Part shown: positions 38,701-45,414 of the stretch, piece after piece
Position numbering within the stretch: position 1 is the first letter of the stretch
Layout: each line of letters begins with the position of its first letter
Translations under genes and position numbers: made by a program
Notes under the pieces: model-generated
The model's database searches: none
What the model saw: only the letters and a program-made list of their open reading frames with translations
What the model was told of the DNA's origin: nothing
Assembly: GCA_028015205.1 (NCBI GenBank)
Contig: CM051521.1
Location: 96,262,513 to 96,326,512 of the forward strand
Direction: 5' to 3'
Length of the DNA stretch: 64,000 nt
Source of the DNA: Mytilisepta virgata
Lineage: Eukaryota > Mollusca > Bivalvia > Mytilida > Mytilidae

Positions 38701-41700
38701 TTGAACTAAAATATTAATTGTTTTATGTCCACTCAATTACAAACATCAATTGAAACTATTAAGACTCTCTCTTTCCTGTCAATTTACAGATAGTGTAAGT
38801 GCAAAAGAGGGGGTGGGGTAACATCCTTTATATTGGTTAATATATATGTGCCCAAAAGGGCAAGTTTTCTCACCTCAAAATATATTAAAAGACCAACATT
38901 TGTCAGAAAAATTTATGGATTGGTCCTAATTTTCAAGATTAGCCATTGATTTATGATCCAATTAGTTATATATACTGATAACAAAAAAGATCTGTATCAT
39001 TGATATTGCCTTTGGATGTCAGTGGTACAGATTTATTTGTTCTTCATACATTAATCTCATCTTAAAAACATGGTACATAGGGATGGGTCCAGCTATTAAC
39101 TTTCACATTAAATAGTTAGATAATAGGTTTGTATTTGCAAAGCCAAAGATAAATGTATGTCAAAAAGAGGAAATGCTACATTTTATACTATGATCCCAGC
39201 ATCCTTTTATAAGTTTTACATGTTGTTAGACAACCACTTTTTGCTCTAAAGGTATTCAGTGCATACTGAATCAAAGAGAAAAAATCTTATAATTTCATTA
39301 ATTCATAAATAATTGTTGAAAAATGGAAGACTCTTTTTAAGGATTATATATATAGGTTACAAAAAGGTATCAAATATATGAATAGATGGGGTTTTTGCAC
39401 TTTGTAGTACTATTAAGGGCCCACAAAGGGCAATGACATGTAACAATCATGATTAAATTACAAGTTAAGAACAAACATATATACAATACAGCATAACGCA
39501 TAATTATAGGTGATCGAGAATATTTCAAATCTTTGAACACACATATAATACTTTATTTTAGTGACTGCTCAAAATCAAAACCCTTACTTTTGACAAAAGG
39601 GTTAAATGATTTTTACAATCGGTACCTTATGATGTCTCTGAATGAAAAAAAAATATTATCAAATGCATTTTTGCCATGTTGTTTTTTTTTTTGGGGGGGG
39701 GGGTAAAAAATTTGCAAATGTTTGAACTGTATTATGTAAATTAGCTTGATCACTTGTGTTATGAAATAAGATTAATGGCCTTGTTCTTATCATTGGAATA
39801 TCATATACTATTACCACACTTGAGGTAGATAAAATTGAAATTTGATAATCCCTGAAAGTAAAATTTGAATGACACTAATTGGCCATGTAAATATAAAGAA
39901 ATGTTATTGAATTTTTCTTTTTTTCTGTGGTCAGGTTCAGATAAGCACTTAAAGTGCTTTAATGTTTATTAAATAATGGGAGACGTGCATTTAAAATTTT
40001 ATAAAAAATTGTTGGAATGTTTGATTTACAGGAAGAGTGTCTAATTAATAGGAAATATTATATGTACTTAACAAAGTAATTGAAAGATGGATTTAATGTG
40101 AAATAAGTTTCAGAAGGTGAAGGTTATGGCTTGAATTTGCAGATAAAAACTTTTTTTTTATTTTGTCATGATTCTTTGCAAATATTTTATCCCAAAAAAA
40201 AATTTGCTACTCTAGACTGATATTTTAAGCCATTGATGAGAGAACCTGACATTCATGCATACTATTTCTCTCAACTGGTTTTACATGTTTGTTTAATTTA
40301 ACCAATTAGGTTGTTGTGGTTTCACACCAAGTTGTGATAATAATGTTTATATAGCAAAACCTTTCAATAAGTATGAGATTTGTTTTGGTGGTTTATAGCA
40401 GTGTAAATGTATTAAAGTTTTATCAGCCTATCTCTGCATATTAAATAGACATTAAATTCAAAGTTTGTATTGTTCTACATAATAGTGCAAAATCTTTGGT
40501 TACATCTCATTTCCTTAAAAGTTTAAGCTATGCTGTCATGGAAAGACGTGTGGTGCAAGACTTAGCAGACTTGATAAATGAGACATCAATCACAACCTCC
40601 ATTCAAAATTAAGTCACATAAAGACTCCACCACACCATACGACCCAAGTTCAACATGTGAACGAAGGTCCACACTGTATGACAATTTGTGTACTTCTATC
40701 ATCTTAAAAGTTTAAGCCACTTGATATCTGTGAAATAAGGAGATATGGGGTAAATGCAAATGATACATCAATCACAATCTCCAGTTGAAAAAAAGTCACA
40801 TAAAGATGTATGGCAAATAGTGTACATTTATCATCTAGTTATATAATAAAACATTGACATTAACATATCAACACAAATAAACAAAAATCAGAGAGAGAAA
40901 AACTTTTACAAGAACAATTCTGTTAAAAATCAGAACTTCCTATGGGAGAAGAGTTTCTTTTTCATATTAAGGGTTCCAAAGTGACTTCAAGATGAGGAGA
41001 AACCATAGAATGATTCCTTCATATTATAAGAATATAACTCAGGAGTTTTCACAGTGTTAACAAATCATTTCCAATTGTTTTGGACAGCAACTGGAATATT
41101 CCAGGTTCTTTTCGCATGTTCATCTTGCCTGGAATTTCCAGAAATTTTAATGGTTGGGTGAAAAAAAATCCAGCTAATTTTTAAATAATCTTCAAAAATA
41201 TTCCATGGATTTTTTTTAATTTAACTGTTATCTTCCATAGTACTGCCTGGAATTTCCAGATTTTTTTTATTTCTTCATTTAAAAATTTCCATGGAAATAA
41301 ATTTTGGAATTGGACCTCTTCCATAGGGGGGGTACAGACTATTTCTGGAACAGCCCATTGTTGTAATTCATTATATTAGATAAAACTAAGAATAGTAAAA
41401 TTAATTTCAATTTATTCTAATGCTCATTATAAATAAGGCAAATAAATTCACTGAAAAGAATAGGTTTTGGACAATTGAAAAAGGCAAAAAGACGTGATAT
41501 TCGTATTCCAGCTGTTCGCCATACAAAACATCGGTGTTAAAAGGTTTTTGACTTTTGTTTACATTGTTTTGTAAAAACACAAGGCATTCGTGAGTTTAAA
41601 TTGTGTAAAATTTGCTGATACTTTTTGCAGTTTGGACCAATCCGCTATTTATTTTGTCGCCAGGTTTAATTTATTTTCATCTGCAACTGAAAACAGCACA

Positions 41701-41923
41701 ACAATCGGTGCTAAAAATTGATGACAGAAACAACTCTACATCTTAATGAATCGTTTTTTGATGCCGCTTCTGTATTTAAAACTTCCTGGAAAAATCCGTC
41801 TTTCTTAAAGTATATTCCACAATTCTGATTAACAAAACTTCACTTTATAATGCACACTTACTTCCCTATTTCTTCTTTCATTTCATATAATTCGAAAAAC
41901 TTCGAATTCGTCGGGGCCGCCAT
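5676..41923 (-). CDS. CAMK2: CaMKII gene, N-terminal kinase portion (spliced, partial)
   Basis: Gene span for a calcium/calmodulin-dependent protein kinase II, a cytosolic and synaptic Ser/Thr kinase that phosphorylates substrates in response to Ca2+/calmodulin. Coding exons: 41862-41923, 21861-21955, 15390-15449, 12493-12547, 9266-9331, then one of two alternatives, 7253-7325 or 5676-5748. All junctions are GT-AG and the phases join exactly, giving 411 nt and 137 residues. Visible in order: glycine-rich loop GKGAFSVV (20-27), AAK with K42, the helix-C motif LEREAR with E60, gatekeeper F89 in LVFDL, E96/E99, and HRD with D135. These numbers equal those of vertebrate CaMKII alpha, so there are no indels relative to it. 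The rest of the kinase domain, the regulatory segment and the association domain are missing and should lie left of position 1. Introns are 1.5-19.9 kb and rich in repeats. Confidence 0.95.
5749..7252 (-). other. CAMK2: Intron between alternative exons 6a and 6b
   Basis: 1,504 bp, AT-rich, without recognisable transposons or tandem repeats, in contrast to neighbouring introns. If 6a and 6b are mutually exclusive, selector or docking sequences for splicing could lie here or in the intron upstream of 6a. I could not identify them by eye. Confidence 0.6.
7253..7325 (-). CDS. CAMK2: CaMKII alternative exon 6a (catalytic loop version A)
   Basis: 73-nt exon, TTTCAG acceptor, GTGGGT donor. It encodes residues 113-137: [15 protein letters not shown], then [13 protein letters not shown] with catalytic D135 is intact. 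Compared with exon 6b it differs at 8 of 25 residues (I116M, G122S, H125Y, Q128E, N129H, Y130G, V131I, I132V) and at 17 of 73 bases by my count. Position 130 is tyrosine here, whereas most CaMKII proteins have glycine. It lies 1,504 bp upstream of 6b in transcription order. Its donor is weaker than the GTAAGT of 6b. No stop, frameshift or broken splice site is seen, so a decayed copy is unlikely. Confidence 0.9.
7390..7770. repeat. Minisatellite, about 32-bp unit
   Basis: About ten units of the form ATATATCAATCAATCTTAAC plus AGTCAGTACTT, decaying at the edges. A two-unit remnant lies at 8270-8325. The array sits in CaMKII intron 5, about 65 bp upstream (in transcription sense) of exon 6a. Confidence 0.9.
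7771..8260. repeat. Dispersed repeat, copy A (paired with 14221-15010)
   Basis: Shares ordered blocks with 14221-15010: AACAGCTGTTGTCC, TTTTGTTATACCTTATAATT, AGACGATAGT, GTGGATCTGCT/GTGGAGCTGCT, and CAACAG near the end. It carries an additional inverted AACAGCTG pair near 7785-7850. Class unknown. 8326-9265 shows nothing else. Confidence 0.7.
9266..9331 (-). CDS. CAMK2: CaMKII exon 5 ([14 protein letters not shown] segment)
   Basis: 66-nt exon with a TTTCAG acceptor and a GTAAAT donor. It reads [20 protein letters not shown] and then A plus two bases of S113. E96 and E99 in GGELFED are substrate-contact acids in CaMKII. Both downstream alternative exons start with the T that completes the AGT serine codon, so exon 5 can join either. 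Confidence 0.95.
9332..10470. other. CaMKII intron 4, left part, no recognised feature
   Basis: AT-rich, no exon-like segment. An 84-codon minus-strand frame at 9822-10076 has no family similarity that I recognise and no splice context; treated as chance. Confidence 0.5.
10480..10900. repeat. Tandem repeat, about 150-bp unit (same family as 59150-59875)
   Basis: Three units marked by CATACCAAAAATCAGC, CAATATCTGAAGGCGTTTAG and AACTCATCAT. Near-identical phrases recur in the SDR intron at 59150-59875. Confidence 0.8.
10901..12033 (+). repeat. CTCACCTG-family mussel repeat, copy 2 (long, near complete)
   Basis: Starts AGAGGCTCCCAGAAGCCTGT, continues ATCGCTCACCTG and ends TTCGGGTCAGGTGAGCTAAA. 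It has five or six internal, roughly 170-bp sub-units built on AATTTTCCCATAGGGTCC, GGCCATCTTGGTTGAC and ATTCTGAAAGAGGAC. Ends share the inverted 9-mer GCTCACCTG/CAGGTGAGC. Confidence 0.85.
12493..12547 (-). CDS. CAMK2: CaMKII exon 4 (hinge and gatekeeper)
   Basis: 55-nt exon with a CAG acceptor and a GTAAGT donor. It reads [19 protein letters not shown] once the split codons are restored. F89 is the gatekeeper position and D90-L91 begin the hinge. The DDGC segment is the least conserved part; other CaMKII proteins have EEGF or EENY there. Confidence 0.95.
12956..13395 (+). repeat. CTCACCTG-family mussel repeat, copy 3 (5' truncated)
   Basis: Contains GGGGACCACCTAAGGACCAT, CAATTGGCCCAG and TTTCAGAGGAGATAG, and ends GGGTCAGATGAGTTAAAA, a mutated version of the family end. 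It lies in CaMKII intron 3. Confidence 0.75.
13396..14220. other. CaMKII intron 3, middle, no recognised feature
   Basis: AT-rich. A 103-codon plus-strand frame (13743-14054) is hydrophobic and Phe-rich. I see no motif or splice context in it; treated as chance. Confidence 0.5.
14221..15010. repeat. Dispersed repeat, copy B (paired with 7771-8260)
   Basis: Same orientation as copy A and longer by about 300 bp of internal AT-rich sequence (roughly 14310-14780), so copy A may carry a deletion or copy B an insertion. Confidence 0.7.
15390..15449 (-). CDS. CAMK2: CaMKII exon 3 (helix C)
   Basis: 60-nt exon, phase 1 at both ends, between a TTTCAG acceptor and a GTTTGT donor. It reads [21 protein letters not shown]60 of LEREAR is the helix-C glutamate that salt-bridges K42. 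It joins exon 4 as HPNI-VRLHDS. A longer open frame continues upstream past the acceptor without kinase similarity, so the exon limits come from splice sites and the family alignment. Confidence 0.95.
15450..16555. other. CaMKII intron 2, left part, no recognised feature
   Basis: AT-rich, no exon-like or repeat signal that I can name. Confidence 0.5.
16560..17420. repeat. Tandem repeat, about 115-120-bp unit
   Basis: The phrase GTAGAACTTGTTTTTGTTGA or a close variant recurs near 16640, 16752, 16875 and 16990, each followed by a GGTCACA phrase and AAACTGGAC. Later units are more diverged. 17421-18250 shows nothing recognisable. Confidence 0.8.
18253..18271 (+). repeat. C19 homopolymer
   Basis: A run of 19 cytosines in CaMKII intron 2. 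Length may vary between assemblies. Confidence 0.9.
18440..19440. repeat. Tandem repeat array, about 165-175-bp unit, with GAC-type tail
   Basis: Five to six units with GGAGGAGTTGCGCTTACAAG, CTTTAAACATGTAAAACCCT, GATTATCTCCCTTTG and ATCTACATATGATGCCCAAC. It ends in a GACAGACAGACGGACAGG tract (19280) and a short tail. Overlapping open frames are repeat artefacts. 19441-20120 shows nothing else. Confidence 0.85.
20123..20397 (+). mobile_element. tRNA-derived SINE
   Basis: The head resembles a tRNA with a pol III A box (TAGCCGAGTGG, 20134-20144) and B box (GTTCGAATC, 20203-20211). The body contains a conserved mollusc-type module (GGGTACTCCGCTTTCCTCCA, then CCAATAAAAACTGGCC). The tail is AAACAAACAAACAA. 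A 166-codon minus-strand frame overlaps it and is an artefact. Confidence 0.85.
20399..20592 (+). mobile_element. Second, decayed copy of the same SINE
   Basis: Directly follows the first copy. It keeps GGCCGTGTGGTCTAG, CTTAATTGACAAGGATTG and GGTACTCCAGCTTTCTCCA, but has lost the B box and the 3' tail. Confidence 0.75.
20593..21860. other. CaMKII intron 2, right part, no recognised feature
   Basis: AT-rich, no exon-like signal up to the donor of exon 2. Confidence 0.5.
21861..21955 (-). CDS. CAMK2: CaMKII exon 2 (ATP-binding loop and catalytic lysine)
   Basis: 95-nt exon with a TTACAG acceptor and a GTATGT donor. It reads GAFSVVRRC, then [13 protein letters not shown]. The first base completes K21; the last G starts D53. 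This is the glycine-rich loop and the VAIK-type lysine (K42) that anchors ATP phosphates. INTKKLSAR is highly characteristic of CaMKII as opposed to CaMKI/IV. The segment between (IQKNTQLEF) differs from the vertebrate version, as expected for a surface loop. Confidence 0.95.
22310..22990. repeat. Diverged tandem array, about 160-bp unit, block 2
   Basis: Same family as 1500-2960, marked by GAGGTCAAGGTCAGGTGACA, TACCCATGT and TATACAGACTACAT phrases. More diverged than blocks 1 and 3. Confidence 0.65.
23751..23894. mobile_element. Near-perfect palindrome (foldback MITE)
   Basis: The left arm, ending AAAGTAAGGTCACCC at 23820, meets its reverse complement starting GAGGGTGACCTTACTTT at 23821 with no spacer. 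The arms are at least 60 bp with only one or two mismatches, and weaker pairing continues to about 23751 and 23894. No coding sequence is inside. Confidence 0.9.
24721..25482 (+). mobile_element. CAGGGTTCTC element, copy 1 (3' end truncated)
   Basis: Begins CAGGGTTCTCACTAAGGCGC and ends within GATGAGTCCTGGGACTCATC. It is colinear over its whole length with the reverse complement of 26774-27543, including the phrases AAAATTGGACTGGA, TTTTCTTGGAGATCAAA and TCTGTAACAGAAATTTTC. The last 20-25 bp (the second terminal repeat) are missing. A 110-codon frame inside it is not conserved in copy 2. Confidence 0.85.
25497..25925 (+). repeat. Dispersed mussel repeat (ATAGGAAGATGTGGTATGA type)
   Basis: Includes GAGACAACTCTCCATTCAAG, TACGGCCTTCAACACGGAGC, TTGGCTCACACCGAACAGCA and AACCTTCTCCCTTTTCTGAA. 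From memory this is very abundant in Mytilus genomes, probably part of a larger retroelement. It is the main reason I place the organism among mussels. Confidence 0.75.
26690..28500. repeat. Diverged tandem array, about 160-bp unit, block 3
   Basis: Same family and orientation as blocks 1 and 2. The first part (26690-26773) matches 1513-1600 closely. The array is interrupted by the 770-bp element and continues from 27550 with CTCAAGCATGAAATTGAGGT phrases. Confidence 0.8.
26774..27543 (-). mobile_element. CAGGGTTCTC element, copy 2 (complete, 770 bp)
   Basis: Terminal inverted repeats CAGGGTTCTCACTAAG and, on the other strand, TAGAGTTCTCGCTAAG. Flanked by the 6-bp direct repeat AGTTGA (26768-26773 and 27544-27549). 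It is inserted in block 3 of the 160-bp tandem array. The ends are compatible with a hAT-type DNA transposon, but the duplication I see is 6 bp, not 8. Non-autonomous. Confidence 0.8.
28505..28925 (+). repeat. CTCACCTG-family mussel repeat, copy 4 (5' part)
   Basis: Starts AGGAGCCTGTATCGATCACC and keeps ATAGGGTCCTATGTTAAACT twice. The 3' part with the GTGAGCT end is absent here. A possible displaced tail (AAGTGATGGCCACTAGGAC) lies at 30455-30475. Confidence 0.7.
29261..29530 (+). repeat. Cluster of poly-C tracts
   Basis: C runs of 7-14 bases at 29261, 29343, 29462, 29489 and 29524, separated by degenerate copies of TTTTTGCTTTTGTGCAATAC and TTTCT-rich sequence. Looks like a decayed tandem array around C tracts; can form i-motif or quadruplex structure. 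Confidence 0.85.
29630..30040 (+). repeat. Tandem duplication with GAC tract and terminal palindrome
   Basis: Two roughly 155-bp units (TTGGCCCCTAATTCTTAAAC, GGGACCAAAACTCCCAAAAT, AATCCCAACCTTCCTTTTGT), then a (GAC)n tract at 29970-29992. The end is the palindrome at 30005-30036 (TATACGACTGCAAAA then ATTTTGCGGTCGTATA). Confidence 0.85.
30041..30475. repeat. Short tandem repeats related to mussel repeat tails
   Basis: Two units of GATGTCAATGTTGCAATACC and ATGGTCAAAGTCCCATAACT (30057 and 30233), then a repeat tail with CCAAGTGATGGCC. Overlapping frames are artefacts. Confidence 0.65.
30476..33053. other. CaMKII intron 1 segment, mostly unassigned
   Basis: No long open frame and no repeat that I can name. 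Two plus-strand stretches have codon-like composition: about 30640-30720 ([17 protein letters not shown]) and about 31165-31245 ([20 protein letters not shown]). They lack a convincing exon pair and I do not recognise a family. CpG-containing patches near 31200-31330 and 32595 are unlike the surroundings. Confidence 0.4.
33054..33191 (-). CDS. Possible small terminal exon or short ORF, unknown
   Basis: 45 codons plus TAG, from ATG at 33191. It reads [20 protein letters not shown], then [18 protein letters not shown]. The same frame stays open upstream to a plausible TTTTTACAG acceptor at 33218-33219, so it could be the last exon of a minus-strand gene nested in CaMKII intron 1. I do not recognise the protein and no partner exon is visible. 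Chance is a real alternative. Confidence 0.2.
   Translation of the reverse strand: MPSMPECDSHMAAPLRVIGLLFGSYIEADRFDRNHHHNVETTGVK
34378..36035 (-). pseudogene. Broken ORF of unknown function inside the TIR element
   Basis: The clearest part runs from about 35105 to 34726 after a TTTTTTAG acceptor. It reads [20 protein letters not shown], later [19 protein letters not shown], then [20 protein letters not shown]. It is hydrophilic and helix-rich. The reading then continues only with frame changes: one frame has AEMERTGFQ and [17 protein letters not shown], another has an acidic tail ([20 protein letters not shown]) to a stop at about 34383. A short upstream exon MSTR (36025-36035, GTAAGG donor) would join in phase, but it overlaps a MITE-like sequence. 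I do not recognise the family. Being inside the TIR element, it may be a decayed element-encoded or captured gene. Confidence 0.45.
37053..37160. repeat. 108-bp direct duplicate, copy 1
   Basis: Begins ATATTAAAAGACCAACATTT and ends ACTGATAACAAAAAAGAT. It matches 38882-38991 except for one extra TA dinucleotide there. Lies inside the 7.5-kb TIR element. Confidence 0.9.
38025..38400 (+). repeat. Dispersed SINE-like repeat piece
   Basis: Contains GATTGTTGTTTTACATCCAG, TTGTTCTTTAACGTGCAGAG and ACGCCCTGTTTAGGAGG. I recall similar sequences widely dispersed in bivalves, but cannot name the class. A 98-codon frame overlaps it and is probably an artefact. Confidence 0.5.
38882..38991. repeat. 108-bp direct duplicate, copy 2
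   Basis: Same orientation as copy 1, 1.83 kb away, with a single 2-bp difference. The near identity indicates a recent duplication or gene conversion. Confidence 0.9.
41862..41923 (-). CDS. CAMK2: CaMKII coding exon 1 (start codon, residues 1-20)
   Basis: The reading begins [10 protein letters not shown] and continues [10 protein letters not shown]. It ends with two bases of the next codon (phase 2) at a strong GTAAGT donor (41856-41861 on the plus strand). Joined to exon 2 it completes GKGAF of the ATP-binding loop. The ATG at 41923 lies in an AACATGGCGG context in a locally CpG-containing stretch typical of a first exon. The N-terminal tail before the kinase core is about as long as in other CaMKII proteins. 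The 5' UTR continues upstream to an unknown point. No TATA box stands out. Confidence 0.9.
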
Positions 41924-42579
41924 GTTGAATCTGAAATAGCAAAGTTCTTCTCGATATATCTCGTATCTCGACGAGATTATGGATAAATTTTTCTGGTTAC
42001 CGTAAAAACCAGTTCACCAGATTTCATCTGTCTGCTCTCAACACATGAACAGGAGGAGTAAATCGATCGAATTTCAAAACTTAATAAACAACAAAATGTA
42101 TAACCATCAGAACATTAATCTTTGTTTACATAACTTTTGTATGCTTTAAATTTTGCACCTTACCACGAATTTTTAACAAGAGTGGACACAAATAAAAGTC
42201 TCGCCTACAGAGCATGTGATTTTAGATTAGGAGAACTGGGTGTTTCATGAGAACTTCATTGAAGAACCCGAATGAAAGGAAAAGTGAAGTTTAGTACATA
42301 TTAGATAAACAAACAAACAAATATTTCCATTGCCAACCAAAGGCGCCTGTCAAGGCTGAGCAGTTAACAGAAATTTAATACAATTGATTACCTTGATTGA
42401 ATTATGACAACAATAGTGAAAATAAATAGCCATTCAAATATAAAAACATATTATTTTTTTTTAAATACAAGATATACATTTTGTACAAGTAAATACACAC
42501 AGGATCCAAGACTCTTTATATCATCAGAGGCATTTAACAAATATATATTATAATATAGTTGACTTTATATATGAAATTG
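41924..42579. promoter_or_regulatory. CAMK2: Probable CaMKII promoter / 5' UTR region
   Basis: Sequence immediately upstream of the CaMKII start codon on the minus strand. It contains a short palindromic TCTCG/CGAGA cluster (41950-41975) and a few CpG sites. No TATA box or Inr can be asserted. The role is inferred from position only. Confidence 0.35.
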
Positions 42580-44012
42580 TTATTCTATTATATTGCCTGA
42601 AAGGGCTTCAGGTCTAAAAATATACAATTTGGCTAATAATTGATATAATTGATAATAGACAAAATCATCCTCAGCAGACATTTTTTTTTAAGCAAAACAA
42701 ATTTAGAGGTATTATCAAGAAGATTGAGCTTAATTTATTTTCTAACTGTTCTAACATTTCCTTTCTTACTCTATTAGATTTTTGACATCCTAACAGGAAG
42801 TGAAGTTCATCTTCTACCTCTGTATTACACAATTTGCATATCTCTGTGATGCTGGTATATTCCTATATCACTCACGTTCTATTTCTTGATGTGAACTAAT
42901 CCTAAATTTTGTAATTAAACGTCTCTTGACATAATTTCCCCAGTGTAAATATGGTTCAAAAGTAAATCATTTTTAAAAAGTCTATATGTTTTGAGTTTAA
43001 TTTACTACAATTTGATTTTTTATTATCATTAATAGATTATTTTTCCATATTTTTTTATATTTTAGACGCAAGTGATTATTGATATATTTTACCAGACTAA
43101 CTTTTAGATTTAGTGCTAATATTCTATTAATACCAAAGTATTCAAAAATTTCACTTTCACATTTATACCAAGTATTTTTATTTTGTTCATATAAATTTTT
43201 TGAAGATACTTCAGCTACAAGACTATCTTTATCACTTAAATTAGATAAATAAGCCCTGAATATTTGACAACATTTAAACATGCTTCTAATAAAAGAGGAA
43301 ATTTCCCTAATTCTCCAAGAACAGCAGAGTTAACCGATCACCGACCAATTTTAATATGTACTTACAAAGTTTAATATGAATTTTCTCAGCTGTAAATTAT
43401 TACACAATTTATTTAAATATAAGTCTTTCTGTTTCTGGAGATTATCTACAGCAAATATACCCCAGAGTTCACTTCCATATAACAATACATGTTTGACTGT
43501 ATGATCAAATACATGTAGGATAGTTTTAATTTTAGGTTTATGATGCTCAAAACATTTTCGAATTTCGAAAAAAAACTTTAAGACCTTTCTCATATAATAC
43601 AACCTTTGCCTCTGTAAAACTTCCAGTTATACTAAAATTAACACCAAGATAAGAAATAATGTCTAACATTTTCAATATTGTTGTTATTAAAAGTAAAACC
43701 ATTTGTGTCTAGCTTTCCTGTATTATTAAATATTAGAGATTTAGTTTTCTGTATATTGACTTCATGACCCCATTTTGTACAGTAATTTTGTAAATGAGAT
43801 AGACTGTTTTGTAAACCAGCATGAGTTGCAGATAATAATATTACATCATCAGCGTACATAATTCAGTTATTTTTTTAGGAATTAAGAATTACAGACATAC
43901 AGTTACTATCAAAAATATCAGGTAGGTCATTAAAAAAAAATTAAACAAGTTATTTCCAAGATTATCGCCCTGTCGAACCCCAACACTGGATGCGAAGTTA
44001 TCAGTTAAGCTG
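42580..44012 (-). pseudogene. Non-LTR retrotransposon ORF2 remnant (reverse transcriptase to C terminus)
   Basis: Decayed 3' half of a LINE-type ORF2, with frameshifts. In order on the minus strand: SSVGVRQGDNLGNNLFNFF (RT motif 4 region, with an indel after it), MYADDVILLSATHAGLQN (YADD catalytic motif) followed by NIQKTKSLIF, LLYGSELWG (downstream RT/thumb region), and ICKLCNTEVEDELHFLLGC, the cysteine/histidine motif typical of the C terminus of these elements. The frame ends at a stop near 42580. The endonuclease and RT fingers are missing. Intergenic, between CaMKII and the SDR gene. Confidence 0.85.
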
Positions 44013-44993
44013 TTCTAGTTCGCTATAACGCACAACTCAATATTACTGTACATATTTTTTATAAGATATATATCCAAATGTTATCAACATCCCTCGACTA
44101 CTACTCAAGTTTGTTTCTTCTATTTATTCAAGGAATCTTTATTCTCAAAAGTGATGATACATCAATTCCTCTGACGCCAAACGCGCATGTTATAGAATTG
44201 TGCCGTGGGACCTAATAGGGCACTAAATATATATACCAAAAATATTGCATACAACATTCACATTTTTGTATTTATATCACTGAACCAAATGGTGCCTAAT
44301 TATTTACAAGAAAAATTTAAATACGTTGACCATCGAAATATCGATTAACATTCAGTCTTTACGAATTTCGGTATTTACCTCAGCCAAACACAGAATTTTT
44401 GAAGAGAGTATTTCTTTTATTCATGCTCTGAAATGTGGAATAATTAGAAGATCTACACCTTTTTCATCCCGTCAACGAAAAAGTTTTGATTTCTTAGCAT
44501 TTAATTTGATGATAATTTACATGTTTAACCCCCATGAAGATTAGTTTAACAAAGCAATCCTCTTTAAATAAAGATTTTATTTTATTTATTTATCTCACAT
44601 TTATCTTTTTCGAATTTCAATTTAATTTTCTGGCACGAAACCCCGCATGTTTCACTTCTGTGACCAATTGAATAATAATCTCCGTTTCTCAGTTAATAAT
44701 ATTGGTTTTTCTCTACCATCCTCACAAAGTGATACTCCTCCTCCAAAATATGGAACCAGAGTTATTTTGCTTTGTGTGTTTCTTTATGTGTATCATGGTA
44801 GTTTATTGAATCACACCAGAGGATTTAGTCCGGAGCTACTATTACTTTTAGGAAGAATATCATAAATGCTTAAGTAAATTATACCCCCTTTAATAGAGGA
44901 ATTACTGAATTTGCTTCATGCATATCTTTATACTGTACTTCCTTTGTGTGAAGTGTCAATGAATTCCATTGAGATCAAATAAATGCTCCCCTC
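44013..44993. other. Intergenic, unassigned
   Basis: Small frames of about 72 codons on the plus strand (44326-44544 and 44647-44865) have no motif I recognise. 44570-44590 is a TTTATTTATT simple repeat. Confidence 0.45.
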
Positions 44994-45145
44994 ATGACTT
45001 TGGTTTGGTTTTATTAGGTTATAACGCCAATTTCAGTGCAAATGTCGATATGGTGTCGACCACTTTTTATTGGTGGAGGAAGCTGGTGTGCCCGAATATA
45101 AGCAGACATGAAATCCTTCTCAGTTAAGATTGGGGTCTAATACGC
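44994..45145 (-). mobile_element. 3' part of a SINE, reverse orientation
   Basis: Reverse complement of the conserved SINE module: CACCAGCTTCCTCCACCAAT (45070s) and GGCGTTATAACC with an ACCAAACC tail. Same broad family as 20123-20592; the tRNA-like head is missing or decayed. Confidence 0.7.
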
Positions 45146-45414
45146 CTCTCCAAGTTCTCAAGTCCAGTGACGTAGCTAAACCTAGACGGTTCGTTTTTTG
45201 GAAAAAAGTCATGTTGTAGAAACGTGAATACATGTAACAATAATTAATTAAAATTACCCGTTTAGAGTTACAGTAAGACCAGTATTTGTAAAAAAATTAA
45301 AGAAGTTAAGAAGCTATTCAAGAAGTGGTATCAATCAAATGTGAATATTAAAGAACTTCAACGACTTTAAGAATATTTTACGATCTCGGTCCATTTCAGT
45401 CTGTAAGAGCATAA

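Larger units (their letters stand above)
33819..41356. mobile_element. 7.5-kb element with perfect 40-bp terminal inverted repeats
   Basis: The left end GGGCTGTTCCAGAAATAGTC, TGTACCCCCCCTATGGAAGA (33819-33858) is repeated exactly as the inverted right end (41317-41356). ATT flanks both sides (33816-33818 and 41357-41359) as a probable 3-bp target duplication. Both subterminal regions (about 33860-34110 and 41050-41315) are packed with TTCCAG/CTGGAA motifs, which could be transposase-binding sites. An internal partial terminus (GGCTGTTCCAAAAAATAT) lies at 34093. Inside: a broken ORF (34385-35105), a duplicated 108-bp segment, a SINE-like piece near 38030-38400, and much unassigned AT-rich sequence. 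The superfamily is unknown; two termini captured from a smaller family cannot be excluded. Confidence 0.8.
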
